64,000 nucleotides of DNA from BOG-908 sp965198855 (GTDB taxonomy: Bacteria > Pseudomonadota > Alphaproteobacteria > Acetobacterales > Acetobacteraceae): the NCBI GenBank assembly GCA_965198855.1, contig CBDAPZ010000001.1, forward strand, positions 2,852,001-2,916,000. Reading direction: 5' to 3'. The translations under genes and the position numbers were made by a program. The notes below the pieces were generated by a model, which was not told where the DNA came from, made no database searches, and saw only the letters and a program-made list of their open reading frames with translations. Of this stretch, positions 22,814 to 30,630 are shown piece after piece (position 1 is the stretch's first letter; each line of letters opens with the position of its first letter).

Positions 22814-24640
22814 TTATTCAACTGTTACCGACTTCGCCAAATTGCGCGGCTGGTCCACATCCGTCCCACGCAGCACTGCCACATGATACGCCAGCAACTG
22901 CACCGGGATGCTATACAGAATAGGCGCCGCAAACGGATGCACGTCGGGCATGACGAGCGTATCCACGGCGATGTGCCGCAGCTTTGCCGCCCCGGCGGCA
23001 TCGCTGAGCAGAATGATCTGGCCGCCGCGTGCATGCGCTTCCTGCAGATTACTCGCGGTTTTTTCGAATAAAGGCCCAGACGGCGCGATGCCGATGATCG
23101 GCACGGTCTTGTCGATCAGCGCGATCGGACCGTGCTTCATCTCGCCGGCAGCATAGCCCTCGGCATGGATGTAGCTGATCTCCTTGAGCTTCAAGGCACC
23201 TTCCATCGCCACCGGATAGCAGGCGCCGCGACCGAGATACAGCACGTCGCGCGCTTCGGCGACGATGGCCGCGACGCGTTGCACGGCGGCGTCGCCCTCG
23301 GCCAGGATTTCTGCGGCGTGGCCAGGCACTTTCAGCAACGCATCCGTCAGCGTCGCTTCCTCCGCCTCGCCGAGATGGCCGCGGGCGCGTGCGAACGCGA
23401 TCGAAAGGCAGGCGAGGACGGCGAGCTGGGCGGTAAAAGCCTTCGTGCTGGCAACGCCGATCTCAGGGCCGGCAACGGTATCGAGCACGGCATCGCTTTC
23501 GCGCGCCATGGTGCTTTCGGCGACGTTGATGATGGAGAGGATGCTCTGACCGCCGGCGCGCATGGTGCGCAGCGCCGCCATGGTGTCGGCGGTCTCGCCG
23601 GACTGGCTGATCAGCAGGCCCACGCCATGCGGTGTCATCGGCGGATCGCGATAGCGGAATTCGCTGGCCACATCTGCATCGACAGGAATGCGTGCAAGCG
23701 ATTCGAGCCAGAAGCGGCCGACGAGGCCGGCGTAATACGCTGAACCGCAGGCCGTCATGGTAATGCGCGGCACGGTGGCCATGTCGAACGGCAACAGGGG
23801 AAGCACGATCGCGCGGCGGCCGGGATCGACCATGCGGCGGAAACTGTCGCCGATGACGGCGGGGTGCTCGTGCAGCTCCTTTTCCATGAAATGGCGGAAC
23901 TCGCCGCGGCCGATCGCGGCACCGGAAAGGGCTGTGCGCTTGATCTCGCGCACCACTTTCGCGCCTGTCGCATCAAAGAAGGCTGCCCCTTCGCGGGTGA
24001 CAAGTGTCCAGTCGCCATCACGCATATAGGCGATTTTGCTGGTCATCGGCGCCAATGCGAGCGCATCCGAGCCCACGAACATCTCGCCGTCGCCAAACCC
24101 CACCGCCAATGGCGGCCCGTGGCGAGCGGCGATGATCAGCTCGGGGTGACCGGCGAACAGGACGGCGAGCGCGTAGGCGCCTTCGAGCCGTGCGAAGGCG
24201 GCCCGCGCTGCGTCGGCCGGGGACATGCCGCCGGCGAGCAGGAAATCGAGCAGCTGTACGACCGTCTCAGTGTCGGTCTCGGTGTGGAACACCTGGCCCT
24301 GCGCCTCGAGCTCGGCGCGCAACTCGGCGTGGTTCTCGATGATGCCATTATGGACGACGGAAACGCGGGCGGTGCTGTGCGGATGGGCATTGGTTTCTGT
24401 CGGTGCGCCATGCGTGGCCCAGCGCGTGTGGCCGATACCGGTCGTGCCTTGCAGCGGCATTTCGCTGAGCACGCCGGCAAGATTGCCGAGCTTGCCCTCG
24501 GCGCGCCGGCGTTCGATCTGGCCGCCCACGAGGGTGGCGATGCCGGCGCTGTCATAGCCGCGATATTCGAGGCGGCGCAGGCCTTCCAGAAGCAAAGGTG
24601 CCGCGTCTGCCTTGCCAATCACGCCTACAATGCCGCACAT
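22814..24640 (-). CDS. glmS: Glutamine--fructose-6-phosphate aminotransferase
   Basis: The protein has 608 residues, the standard length. It makes glucosamine-6-phosphate from fructose-6-phosphate and glutamine, the first step to UDP-GlcNAc. The N-terminal MCGIVGVIG exposes the nucleophile Cys2 after Met removal. The glutaminase half contains GHTRWATHG and VVHNGIIENH. Two SIS sugar domains follow (LISQSGETADT, ACLSIAFAR, GRGACYPVAMEGALKLKE), and the protein ends PRNLAKSVTVE as usual. It starts one base after the glmU stop, so glmU-glmS is an operon read in that order. Confidence 0.97.
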   Translation of the reverse strand: MCGIVGVIGKADAAPLLLEGLRRLEYRGYDSAGIATLVGGQIERRRAEGKLGNLAGVLSEMPLQGTTGIGHTRWATHGAPTETNAHPHSTARVSVVHNGIIENHAELRAELEAQGQVFHTETDTETVVQLLDFLLAGGMSPADAARAAFARLEGAYALAVLFAGHPELIIAARHGPPLAVGFGDGEMFVGSDALALAPMTSKIAYMRDGDWTLVTREGAAFFDATGAKVVREIKRTALSGAAIGRGEFRHFMEKELHEHPAVIGDSFRRMVDPGRRAIVLPLLPFDMATVPRITMTACGSAYYAGLVGRFWLESLARIPVDADVASEFRYRDPPMTPHGVGLLISQSGETADTMAALRTMRAGGQSILSIINVAESTMARESDAVLDTVAGPEIGVASTKAFTAQLAVLACLSIAFARARGHLGEAEEATLTDALLKVPGHAAEILAEGDAAVQRVAAIVAEARDVLYLGRGACYPVAMEGALKLKEISYIHAEGYAAGEMKHGPIALIDKTVPIIGIAPSGPLFEKTASNLQEAHARGGQIILLSDAAGAAKLRHIAVDTLVMPDVHPFAAPILYSIPVQLLAYHVAVLRGTDVDQPRNLAKSVTVE

Positions 24641-24641
24641 C

Positions 24642-25967
24642 TCACAAAATCCTTTTGCGGGTCGCGCGGAATTCTGCAGCGCGCCCCAGAATGTCTTTTT
24701 GCCTTGCACGCCCGAAAGCCATCGCGTCCGGTGCCACGTCCTGGGTGATCACGCTGCCGGCGGCGACGAATGCGCCATCGCCCAAAGTGACCGGTGCCAC
24801 CAGCACGGTATCCGAACCGACAAAGACCTTTTCGCCGATGACCGTTTTGTGCTTGGCGTAGCCGTCGTAATTGCAGGTGATGGTGCCGGCACCGATATTG
24901 GTGCCGGCACCAATTTCGGAATCGCCGAGATAGCTCAAATGGTTTGCCTTTGCGCCCGCGCCGAGGCTGGTGGCTTTCAGCTCCACGAAATTGCCGACAT
25001 GCGCGCCCTCGCCCACAATGCTGCCCGGCCGCAAGCGCGCATAGGGGCCGATGATCGCACCCGCAGCCACATGGCAACCTTCCAGATGGGAGAAAGCACG
25101 AATCTCGGCAGGCCCGTCCACCTTTACGCCGGGCCCGAACACCACATGCGGACCCACCACCGTATCGGGGCCCAGCTGCGTGTCGTAGGTGAAAAACACC
25201 GTCTCTGGTGCCACCAGGGTAGCTCCGCCATCCATTGCCGCTTCGCGCAGAAATTGCTGCATCACCGCCTCCGCCTGCGCCAACTCGGCGCGCGCGTTGA
25301 TGCCGCGGAGCTCGGATTCGTCGGCTTCCACGGCCACGACACGCGCGCCGTCGGCGACCGCAAGGCGCACCAAGTCAGTGAGATAATACTCGCCCTTCGC
25401 GTTGTCAGGCGTGATGGCCTGCAGCCATTGCAGGATCTTCTCGGCCGGGCCGCACAGCGCGCCGGCATTGCACAGCGATATCGCACGTTCTTCCGCCGAC
25501 GCATCCGCCCATTCGACGATACGCACCACATGCGGCCCATCGGCGCGATTCTCCACCACCAGGCGGCCATAGCGTGCCGGGTCCACGGGCCGCATCGACA
25601 TCAACGCAAGACCGGCCCCCGAGGCACGCCGTTCCGCCATCAAGCGCTTCAGCGTTTCGGCGCGGATCAGCGGATTGTCGGCAAACAATATCGCCACCTC
25701 GCCGTCGCCGAACGAACCCTGCGCACACAGGGCAGCATGCGCGGTGCCCAGCCGGTCGGCCTGGATCGCGGTCGCATGCGGGGCGGCAATCCGGGACAAA
25801 ACCTCCATGCCCGGCCCGATCACCACGGTGATGCGATCGAACACCTGCTCTGCCGCATCGAGCAGCAAGCGCAGCATCGGCCGGCCGGCGATCGGATGAG
25901 CCGCCTTCGGCTGCGCCGACTTCATCCGCGTGCCCAGCCCCGCCGCCAGAATCACCGCACTCGCCAT
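24642..25967 (-). CDS. glmU: Bifunctional GlmU: GlcN-1-P acetyltransferase / GlcNAc-1-P uridyltransferase
   Basis: The protein has about 441 residues. The N-terminal uridyltransferase domain shows LAAGLGTRMKSAQPKAAHPI and the UDP-GlcNAc-binding ADNPLI and GEYYLTDLV. The C-terminal left-handed beta-helix has hexapeptide repeats (IGPYARLRPGS, GAHVGNFVELK, IGAGTNIGAGTITCNYDG), and the acetyl-CoA region is near the end. It completes UDP-GlcNAc synthesis for wall and lipid A. The ATG at 25967 opens the recognised domain; TTG at 25988 would add seven residues. It is followed directly by glmS. Confidence 0.96.
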   Translation of the reverse strand: MASAVILAAGLGTRMKSAQPKAAHPIAGRPMLRLLLDAAEQVFDRITVVIGPGMEVLSRIAAPHATAIQADRLGTAHAALCAQGSFGDGEVAILFADNPLIRAETLKRLMAERRASGAGLALMSMRPVDPARYGRLVVENRADGPHVVRIVEWADASAEERAISLCNAGALCGPAEKILQWLQAITPDNAKGEYYLTDLVRLAVADGARVVAVEADESELRGINARAELAQAEAVMQQFLREAAMDGGATLVAPETVFFTYDTQLGPDTVVGPHVVFGPGVKVDGPAEIRAFSHLEGCHVAAGAIIGPYARLRPGSIVGEGAHVGNFVELKATSLGAGAKANHLSYLGDSEIGAGTNIGAGTITCNYDGYAKHKTVIGEKVFVGSDTVLVAPVTLGDGAFVAAGSVITQDVAPDAMAFGRARQKDILGRAAEFRATRKRIL

Positions 25968-26099
25968 AAAGTTGTCCGCGCTGTCCAAGTTGCTCTCCGA
26001 TCGTGCAGAACTCTCTTACCCAAGCCGCGCTAGGCAGGTAAAGCAAACCACGCGCAATTTTGATGTCGTGGCATTACCTGGTGTTGGGGTGACGAAATC

Positions 26100-26996
26100 A
26101 TGGCAGTTTTCGTGGTGACAGGCGGCGCCGGTTTCATCGGCTCGCATCTGGTGGATTCTCTCCTCGCCGACGGCCACGAAATGCGGGTGATCGACGACCT
26201 TTCGACCGGCAAGCGCAAGAACCTCGACATGCGCGCCCAGCTGATCGAGGCCGATATCTGCGACACCGCTGCCCTCGCCACTGCACTGAAGGGTGCGGCC
26301 GGTTGCTTCCATCTGGCCGCCATCGCCTCGGTGCAGCGCGCCAACGAGGATTGGGCCGGGACGCATCGGGTGAACCTCACCGGCAGCATCTGCGTGTTCG
26401 ATGCCTGCCGGGCTGCGCGTCTACCCGTCGTCTACGCCTCTTCGGCCGCCGTCTACGGCAATGTCGGCGACCGGATTGCCCATGAAGATCTGCCCTGCGC
26501 GCCGCAGACTGCCTATGGCGCCGATAAATACGGTTCCGAATTGCATGCCGCGGTCGGCTGGGGCGTGCATGGCGTGCCCAGCTTCGGGATGCGTTTCTTC
26601 AACGTGTATGGTCCGCGGCAAGACCCGGCCTCGCCGTATAGCGGCGTGATCTCCATCTTCGCCGACCGGGTGGCGCAGGGCCTACCGATCACCGTGCACG
26701 GCGATGGCGGACAGACGCGGGACTTTGTTTTTGTAGCCGACGTCGTGGCGCATCTGCGCGCTGCGATGGAGAAGCTGACGGCAGAGCCCTGTGCGTATGT
26801 CAGCAATGTCTGCACCGGTACCGAAACGTCTGTGACGACACTGGCCAAAGCGCTGGGAGCGAAAAAGATCACTAATGGTGCCGCGCGGGCGGGAGATATA
26901 CGGCGATCGGTAGGGTCGGCGGAATACGCTGTCGCAATGCTCAATCTTCGGGCTACAACCGAGCTGGCTGACGGATTGAAAACGCTGACCGAGTGA
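26100..26996 (+). CDS. NAD-dependent sugar epimerase/dehydratase family protein
   Basis: The protein has 298 residues and an extended short-chain dehydrogenase fold. The NAD site GGAGFIGSH lies at 8-16, the SSAAVYG strand near 118, the catalytic YxxxK in TAYGADKYGSE near 140, and RFFNVYGPRQDP near 168. These match UDP-glucose/UDP-GlcNAc 4-epimerases and related nucleotide-sugar enzymes, but the protein is shorter (about 30 residues) than GalE. Position next to glmU-glmS, in the opposite direction, suggests nucleotide-sugar metabolism. Substrate is not determined. Confidence 0.85.
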   Translation: MAVFVVTGGAGFIGSHLVDSLLADGHEMRVIDDLSTGKRKNLDMRAQLIEADICDTAALATALKGAAGCFHLAAIASVQRANEDWAGTHRVNLTGSICVFDACRAARLPVVYASSAAVYGNVGDRIAHEDLPCAPQTAYGADKYGSELHAAVGWGVHGVPSFGMRFFNVYGPRQDPASPYSGVISIFADRVAQGLPITVHGDGGQTRDFVFVADVVAHLRAAMEKLTAEPCAYVSNVCTGTETSVTTLAKALGAKKITNGAARAGDIRRSVGSAEYAVAMLNLRATTELADGLKTLTE

Positions 26997-27009
26997 ACGA
27001 AAGTAGCGT

Positions 27010-27067
27010 AGCCCGGATGAAATCCGGGACTTTTCAACGTATGCAAAACCCGGATTTCATCCGGGCT
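27010..27067. repeat. REP-like inverted repeat (19-bp arms)
   Basis: AGCCCGGATGAAATCCGGG (27010-27028) and its exact reverse complement (27049-27067) flank a 20-base loop. Copies of a GTAGCCCGGATGAAATCC type are widespread intergenic repeats in many proteobacteria (from memory). It lies just after the epimerase stop and may act as a terminator or mRNA stabiliser. Confidence 0.75.
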
Positions 27068-27138
27068 GCGCTCGTTTCAAGGATACGTTGAGAGACCACG
27101 CAGTTGCCGCCATTCATCCGTCACAAGAGGTCAGATTC

Positions 27139-28440
27139 TTGATCGTCTCACACTATACCATTCCCGGCATGAAGATCCGTGACCATCTCGTCCGTGTGCC
27201 TCTCAGTTGGAGTGCAGGCGAGGACGGCAGGAGCATTGAGATCTTTGCACGCGAGGTCGTTGACCCTACGCGCGACTCTGAGCCTTTGCCGAAACTCCTG
27301 TTCCTGCAAGGTGGCCCGGGCGGCAAGTCGCCTCGCCCGGGCGGCGGCCCCGTGTGGCTCAAGGAGGCGCTGAAGACCCATCGGGTGATCCTGCTGGACC
27401 AGCGTGGCACCGGCCGCTCCAGCCGCATCGAGGCAAGCCGGATGAACTCTTTCGCGTCGCCGGACAAGCTTGCGGAGACGCTCTGCTTCTACCGTGCCGA
27501 CAGCATCGTGCGGGATGCGGAGCATCTGCGAAAGACCGTCTTCGGCGGCACGAAATGGGAAACACTCGGCCAGAGCTATGGCGGCTTCCTTACCATGACC
27601 TATCTGTCATTCGCACCTGAAGGGCTTTCAGCCTGCTACGTCACCGGTGGCCTGCCGGGCCTGGAGACAAAGGCCGAGGACATCTATCGGCGAACGTTTC
27701 CACGTGCGCGCGAAAAGACCCGTCGCTTCTACGAGCGGTTTCCGGACGACACCGATAGGATCGGCCGCGTTGCCGATCATATCGCCCAAAACGACGTCCG
27801 GCTGCCTGACGGCGACAAGCTCACGGTCAAGCGCCTGCAGATCGTCGGGATCGATTTCGGAATGGCCCCAGGCTTCGAAAACATACATTGGCTTTTCGAT
27901 GAGGCCTTCGCCAATGCCAGCGAAGATCGCCTGTCCGACCAGTTCCTCGCCGCCGTCCAGAACCTCACCTCCTACGACGACAATCCGCTTTTCGCCCTGC
28001 TCCAGGAAAGCATCTACGGACAGGGTGAAGGTGCCACGAACTGGGCGGCCGAGCGCATCCTGGCGGAGCACCCCGATTTCGCGACCGACCGACGGCCATT
28101 GCTGTTTCCAGGCGAGATGATGTATTCGTGGATGTTCCGAGAGATACGCTCGCTGCTTCCGTTCGAAGCGGCCGCCGAAGCACTCGCGAGACATCCGCAT
28201 TATCCTCCGCTTGTCGACACGGCAAGGCTCGCAGCGAATGAGGTGCCGCTCGCTGCGATCATCTATTTCGATGACCTCTACGTGGATTCCGGATTGTCCC
28301 TCGCGACCGTCAACAGGATCGGCAATGCGCAAGGATGGGTCACCAATGAATACGAGCATGACGGGCTGCGTGCCTCACCGGCCGTATTTACGCGCCTGCG
28401 CGACCTGGTGCGCGAAAAAGGTGGCCCACTCGCGGCGTAG
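27139..28440 (+). CDS. Alpha/beta-hydrolase, proline iminopeptidase-like (S33)
   Basis: The protein has about 433 residues. The oxyanion/HG region LFLQGGPGGKSPRPGG and DQRGTGRSS are typical of S33 aminopeptidases. The nucleophile elbow is GQSYGGFLTMTYLS, a helical cap follows, and the C-terminal Asp/His region contains YFDDLYVDSGLS and NEYEHDGLRAS. These enzymes release N-terminal residues, often Pro, from peptides. Start is uncertain: TTG at 27139 has AAGAGG 9 bases upstream and places the protein at the conserved YTIPGM; TTG at 27088 and ATG at 27169 are alternatives. It is 15 bases before a peptide transporter gene and likely works on imported peptides. Confidence 0.88.
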   Translation: MIVSHYTIPGMKIRDHLVRVPLSWSAGEDGRSIEIFAREVVDPTRDSEPLPKLLFLQGGPGGKSPRPGGGPVWLKEALKTHRVILLDQRGTGRSSRIEASRMNSFASPDKLAETLCFYRADSIVRDAEHLRKTVFGGTKWETLGQSYGGFLTMTYLSFAPEGLSACYVTGGLPGLETKAEDIYRRTFPRAREKTRRFYERFPDDTDRIGRVADHIAQNDVRLPDGDKLTVKRLQIVGIDFGMAPGFENIHWLFDEAFANASEDRLSDQFLAAVQNLTSYDDNPLFALLQESIYGQGEGATNWAAERILAEHPDFATDRRPLLFPGEMMYSWMFREIRSLLPFEAAAEALARHPHYPPLVDTARLAANEVPLAAIIYFDDLYVDSGLSLATVNRIGNAQGWVTNEYEHDGLRASPAVFTRLRDLVREKGGPLAA

Positions 28441-28455
28441 GATACCGAACACTGA

Positions 28456-29865
28456 ATGACAACGTTGCCAGCTAAGCCCGGAGACAGCGTTCTCCCTGAG
28501 GAAAATCACGACCGTTCCGGTCTGCTCGGCCACCCGCGCGGTATGGCGTTCATCGTCGGCGCCGAGTCCATGGACGCGTTCTCCTTCTACGGCATGCAGG
28601 CGCTTCTGGTGCTCTACATGACCAAGTATCTGCTGCTGCCCGGTCATGCCGGCCACGTCGCCGGCCTGGCATGGCTCAGAGGCACGCTCGAAAGCCTCAA
28701 TGGCCCGCTCTCCACAACCGCTTTTGCCTCCGCGATCCAGGGGCTTTATGCCGGCTTCGCCTACCTCACGCCGGTTGCGGGCGGCTTCCTGGCCGATCGC
28801 ATTCTGGGCCGCACACGCACCATCATTCTCGGTGCAGCGCTGATGTCGGTCGGGCATTTCCTGATGGCCTTCGAAGTCTCGTTCCTACCTGCTTTGATTT
28901 TCCTGTTGCTGGGGACTGGTTGCTTCGGCAGCAACATCGCCACCCAGCTTGGCGAGCTCTACGAGACCGGCGATCCCAGGCGGGCGGATGCCTTCCAGCT
29001 CTTTTCGCTCGGTGTCAGCGCCACCGTCATCGTCTCGCCGATCATTTGCGGGGTGCTTGCAGAAAAATACGCGTGGCACTGGGGGTTTACCGTCGCCGGT
29101 ATCGGCATGCTGCTCGGCCTCGGCCTTTATCTGGCCGGTTTGCGCTGGATGCCGGCGCCGCCGCGTGCGGCACGCTTGCCACGCGCCGCACGTGCCAAGA
29201 TGGTCGCTGGAGAGAGGCGTGCGGTGCTGGCGCTCGTACTGCTTCTGCCGGCACTGTCGCTGGCCATGCTCGGCAATCAGGAAATCTTCAACGCCTATAT
29301 CATCTGGGGCGAAGCCACCTACGATCTGGTGTTCTTCGGCACCTCCATGCCGGTGAGTTGGCTGGTGTCGCTGGACGCGTTTCTCGGCGCCGGGATTGCC
29401 GTTCTGGTGCTGGTATTCTGGCGATGGTGGGACCGGAAACATCGCCCGGTAGACGAAATCACCCGCGTGGTCATCGGTGCCTTCCTGATGGCCGCGGCCC
29501 CTCTGACCCTGGCGCTCGCCAGCGCAGAAGCAGCAGCGAGCGGCAAACGGCTTGGACTCGCCTGGGGACTTGCCTTTCACATCATCAACAGCGTCGGCTT
29601 CTTCAATTTTTTCCCGGTGGCGCAAGCGCTATTTTCACGCGCCGCGCCGCGGGCGTTGGCGGGCGTGATGATGGGCGTCTTCAGGACGCATCTATTTGCC
29701 ACCAACCTTCTGGTGGGTTTTTTGGGCGGATTGCTCGGCCCGATGGCTGCCACCCCATTCTGGCTCATGCATGCAGGGTTGGTGGCGGGCGGCGGGTTTC
29801 TGCTGCTGCTCGGCAAATTCGTCTTCGGCGATGTTTTGGCTCCAACGGCGCCCTTGGCGGGATAG
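28456..29865 (+). CDS. POT/PTR family proton-coupled peptide transporter
   Basis: The protein has 469 residues and about 12-14 membrane helices. The POT signature is visible: GAESMDAFSFYGMQALLVLYM (ExxE-like helix 1, modified from ExxER), TPVAGGFLADRILGRTRTI (helix 2-3 loop), and the helix-5 region with NIATQLGELY. The family imports di- and tripeptides with protons. The first ExxER arginine is replaced by Asp/Ala here (ESMDAFS), a difference from well-studied members that may affect proton coupling. It directly follows the iminopeptidase-like gene, so the pair forms a peptide uptake and hydrolysis unit. Confidence 0.88.
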   Translation: MTTLPAKPGDSVLPEENHDRSGLLGHPRGMAFIVGAESMDAFSFYGMQALLVLYMTKYLLLPGHAGHVAGLAWLRGTLESLNGPLSTTAFASAIQGLYAGFAYLTPVAGGFLADRILGRTRTIILGAALMSVGHFLMAFEVSFLPALIFLLLGTGCFGSNIATQLGELYETGDPRRADAFQLFSLGVSATVIVSPIICGVLAEKYAWHWGFTVAGIGMLLGLGLYLAGLRWMPAPPRAARLPRAARAKMVAGERRAVLALVLLLPALSLAMLGNQEIFNAYIIWGEATYDLVFFGTSMPVSWLVSLDAFLGAGIAVLVLVFWRWWDRKHRPVDEITRVVIGAFLMAAAPLTLALASAEAAASGKRLGLAWGLAFHIINSVGFFNFFPVAQALFSRAAPRALAGVMMGVFRTHLFATNLLVGFLGGLLGPMAATPFWLMHAGLVAGGGFLLLLGKFVFGDVLAPTAPLAG

Positions 29866-29879
29866 CTCCCCAATCACAG

Positions 29880-30281
29880 CTATCCTCCAGCGATATCCGC
29901 TTCGATCCGCTCTATGTCTGCATCGCTATACCCAAAATGATGTGCGATCTCATGCACCAGCACACTGGTCACCAATCGTGTCAGATCCTCGCCGCTATCC
30001 ACCCATTCGACCAGAATGGCATCGCGATACAGAACCACGCTGTCCGGAAACTGAACCGGATCGGACACGCTGCGCTGTGTCATCGGGATACCGCGGTATA
30101 ACCCTGTCAGCTCCCACGGATTGTCCAACCCAAGCACCTCCAAGGTTTCCTCGTCGGCCAGATCCTCTACGATGATCGCGACACCCTCCGCCTGCAGACT
30201 TGCCGGCAGCGCCGCGTAGGCGGCTTCGGCGAGTGCCAGGATGTCTTCCTCGGTGGGCGGTGTGGTGTAGATTTTTGTCAT
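29880..30281 (-). CDS. Minimal metallopeptidase (zincin, DUF1025 type)
   Basis: The protein has 133 residues. The zinc motif HEIAHHFG spans His110, Glu111 and His114, with a short C-terminal tail (DIERIEADIAGG). The N-terminal half contains LPASLQAEGVAIIVEDLADE and GLYRGIPMTQRS, as in the metallopeptidase family formerly called DUF1025. These are small soluble zincins with unknown substrates. The start ATG at 30281 is preceded by CAAAGG-type sequence on that strand only weakly. It is divergent from phhB, with 20 bases between the starts. Confidence 0.85.
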   Translation of the reverse strand: MTKIYTTPPTEEDILALAEAAYAALPASLQAEGVAIIVEDLADEETLEVLGLDNPWELTGLYRGIPMTQRSVSDPVQFPDSVVLYRDAILVEWVDSGEDLTRLVTSVLVHEIAHHFGYSDADIERIEADIAGG

Positions 30282-30301
30282 TCCTTCAAAGGAGCCTGAG
30301 C

Positions 30302-30589
30302 ATGCCGACAGCATTGACGCAGACCCAACGCGACACCCTCAGCCACGAGCTGCCTGGCTGGACCATGGTGGAAGGCCGGGACGCGATACATCAATCGTTC
30401 AAGTTCGCCGATTTCAGCGCCGCCTGGGCCTTCATGACCCGCGTCGCTTTACTGGCCGAAAAGCAGGACCATCATCCCGAATGGGAAAACGTCTACAACA
30501 AGGTATCAATTACCCTCACCACCCACGACGTCAAAGGCCTCTCCGACCGCGACGTGAAAATGGCCAAGAGCATTAACGCTCTGACATAA
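30302..30589 (+). CDS. phhB: 4a-hydroxytetrahydrobiopterin dehydratase
   Basis: The protein has 95 residues, the normal length. It regenerates the pterin cofactor used by phenylalanine hydroxylase. The signature is complete: KQDHHPEWENVYNKVSITL then TTHDVKGLSDRDVKMA. AAGGAG lies 8 bases before the ATG. The stop codon TAA lies inside the ACATAAA of the following AT-rich repeat. No phenylalanine hydroxylase gene is beside it. Confidence 0.93.
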   Translation: MPTALTQTQRDTLSHELPGWTMVEGRDAIHQSFKFADFSAAWAFMTRVALLAEKQDHHPEWENVYNKVSITLTTHDVKGLSDRDVKMAKSINALT

Positions 30590-30623
30590 AGGTTTTTTGC
30601 TTCTTTTTTTTCAAAAAAGAAGC
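30583..30623. repeat. Family A hairpin containing the phhB stop codon
   Basis: GCTTCTTTTTT pairs with AAAAAAGAAGC (30599-30623) after ACATAAAGGTTTTTT. The phhB stop is the TAA at 30587-30589 within it. It separates phhB from the convergent hldE gene and should end both transcripts. Confidence 0.75.
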
Positions 30624-30630
30624 AATTGGC

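Noticed and set aside
24612..26033. Plus-strand open frame opposite glmU
   Set aside because: It is His/Arg-rich antisense of a clear GlmU; no ribosome site or family.
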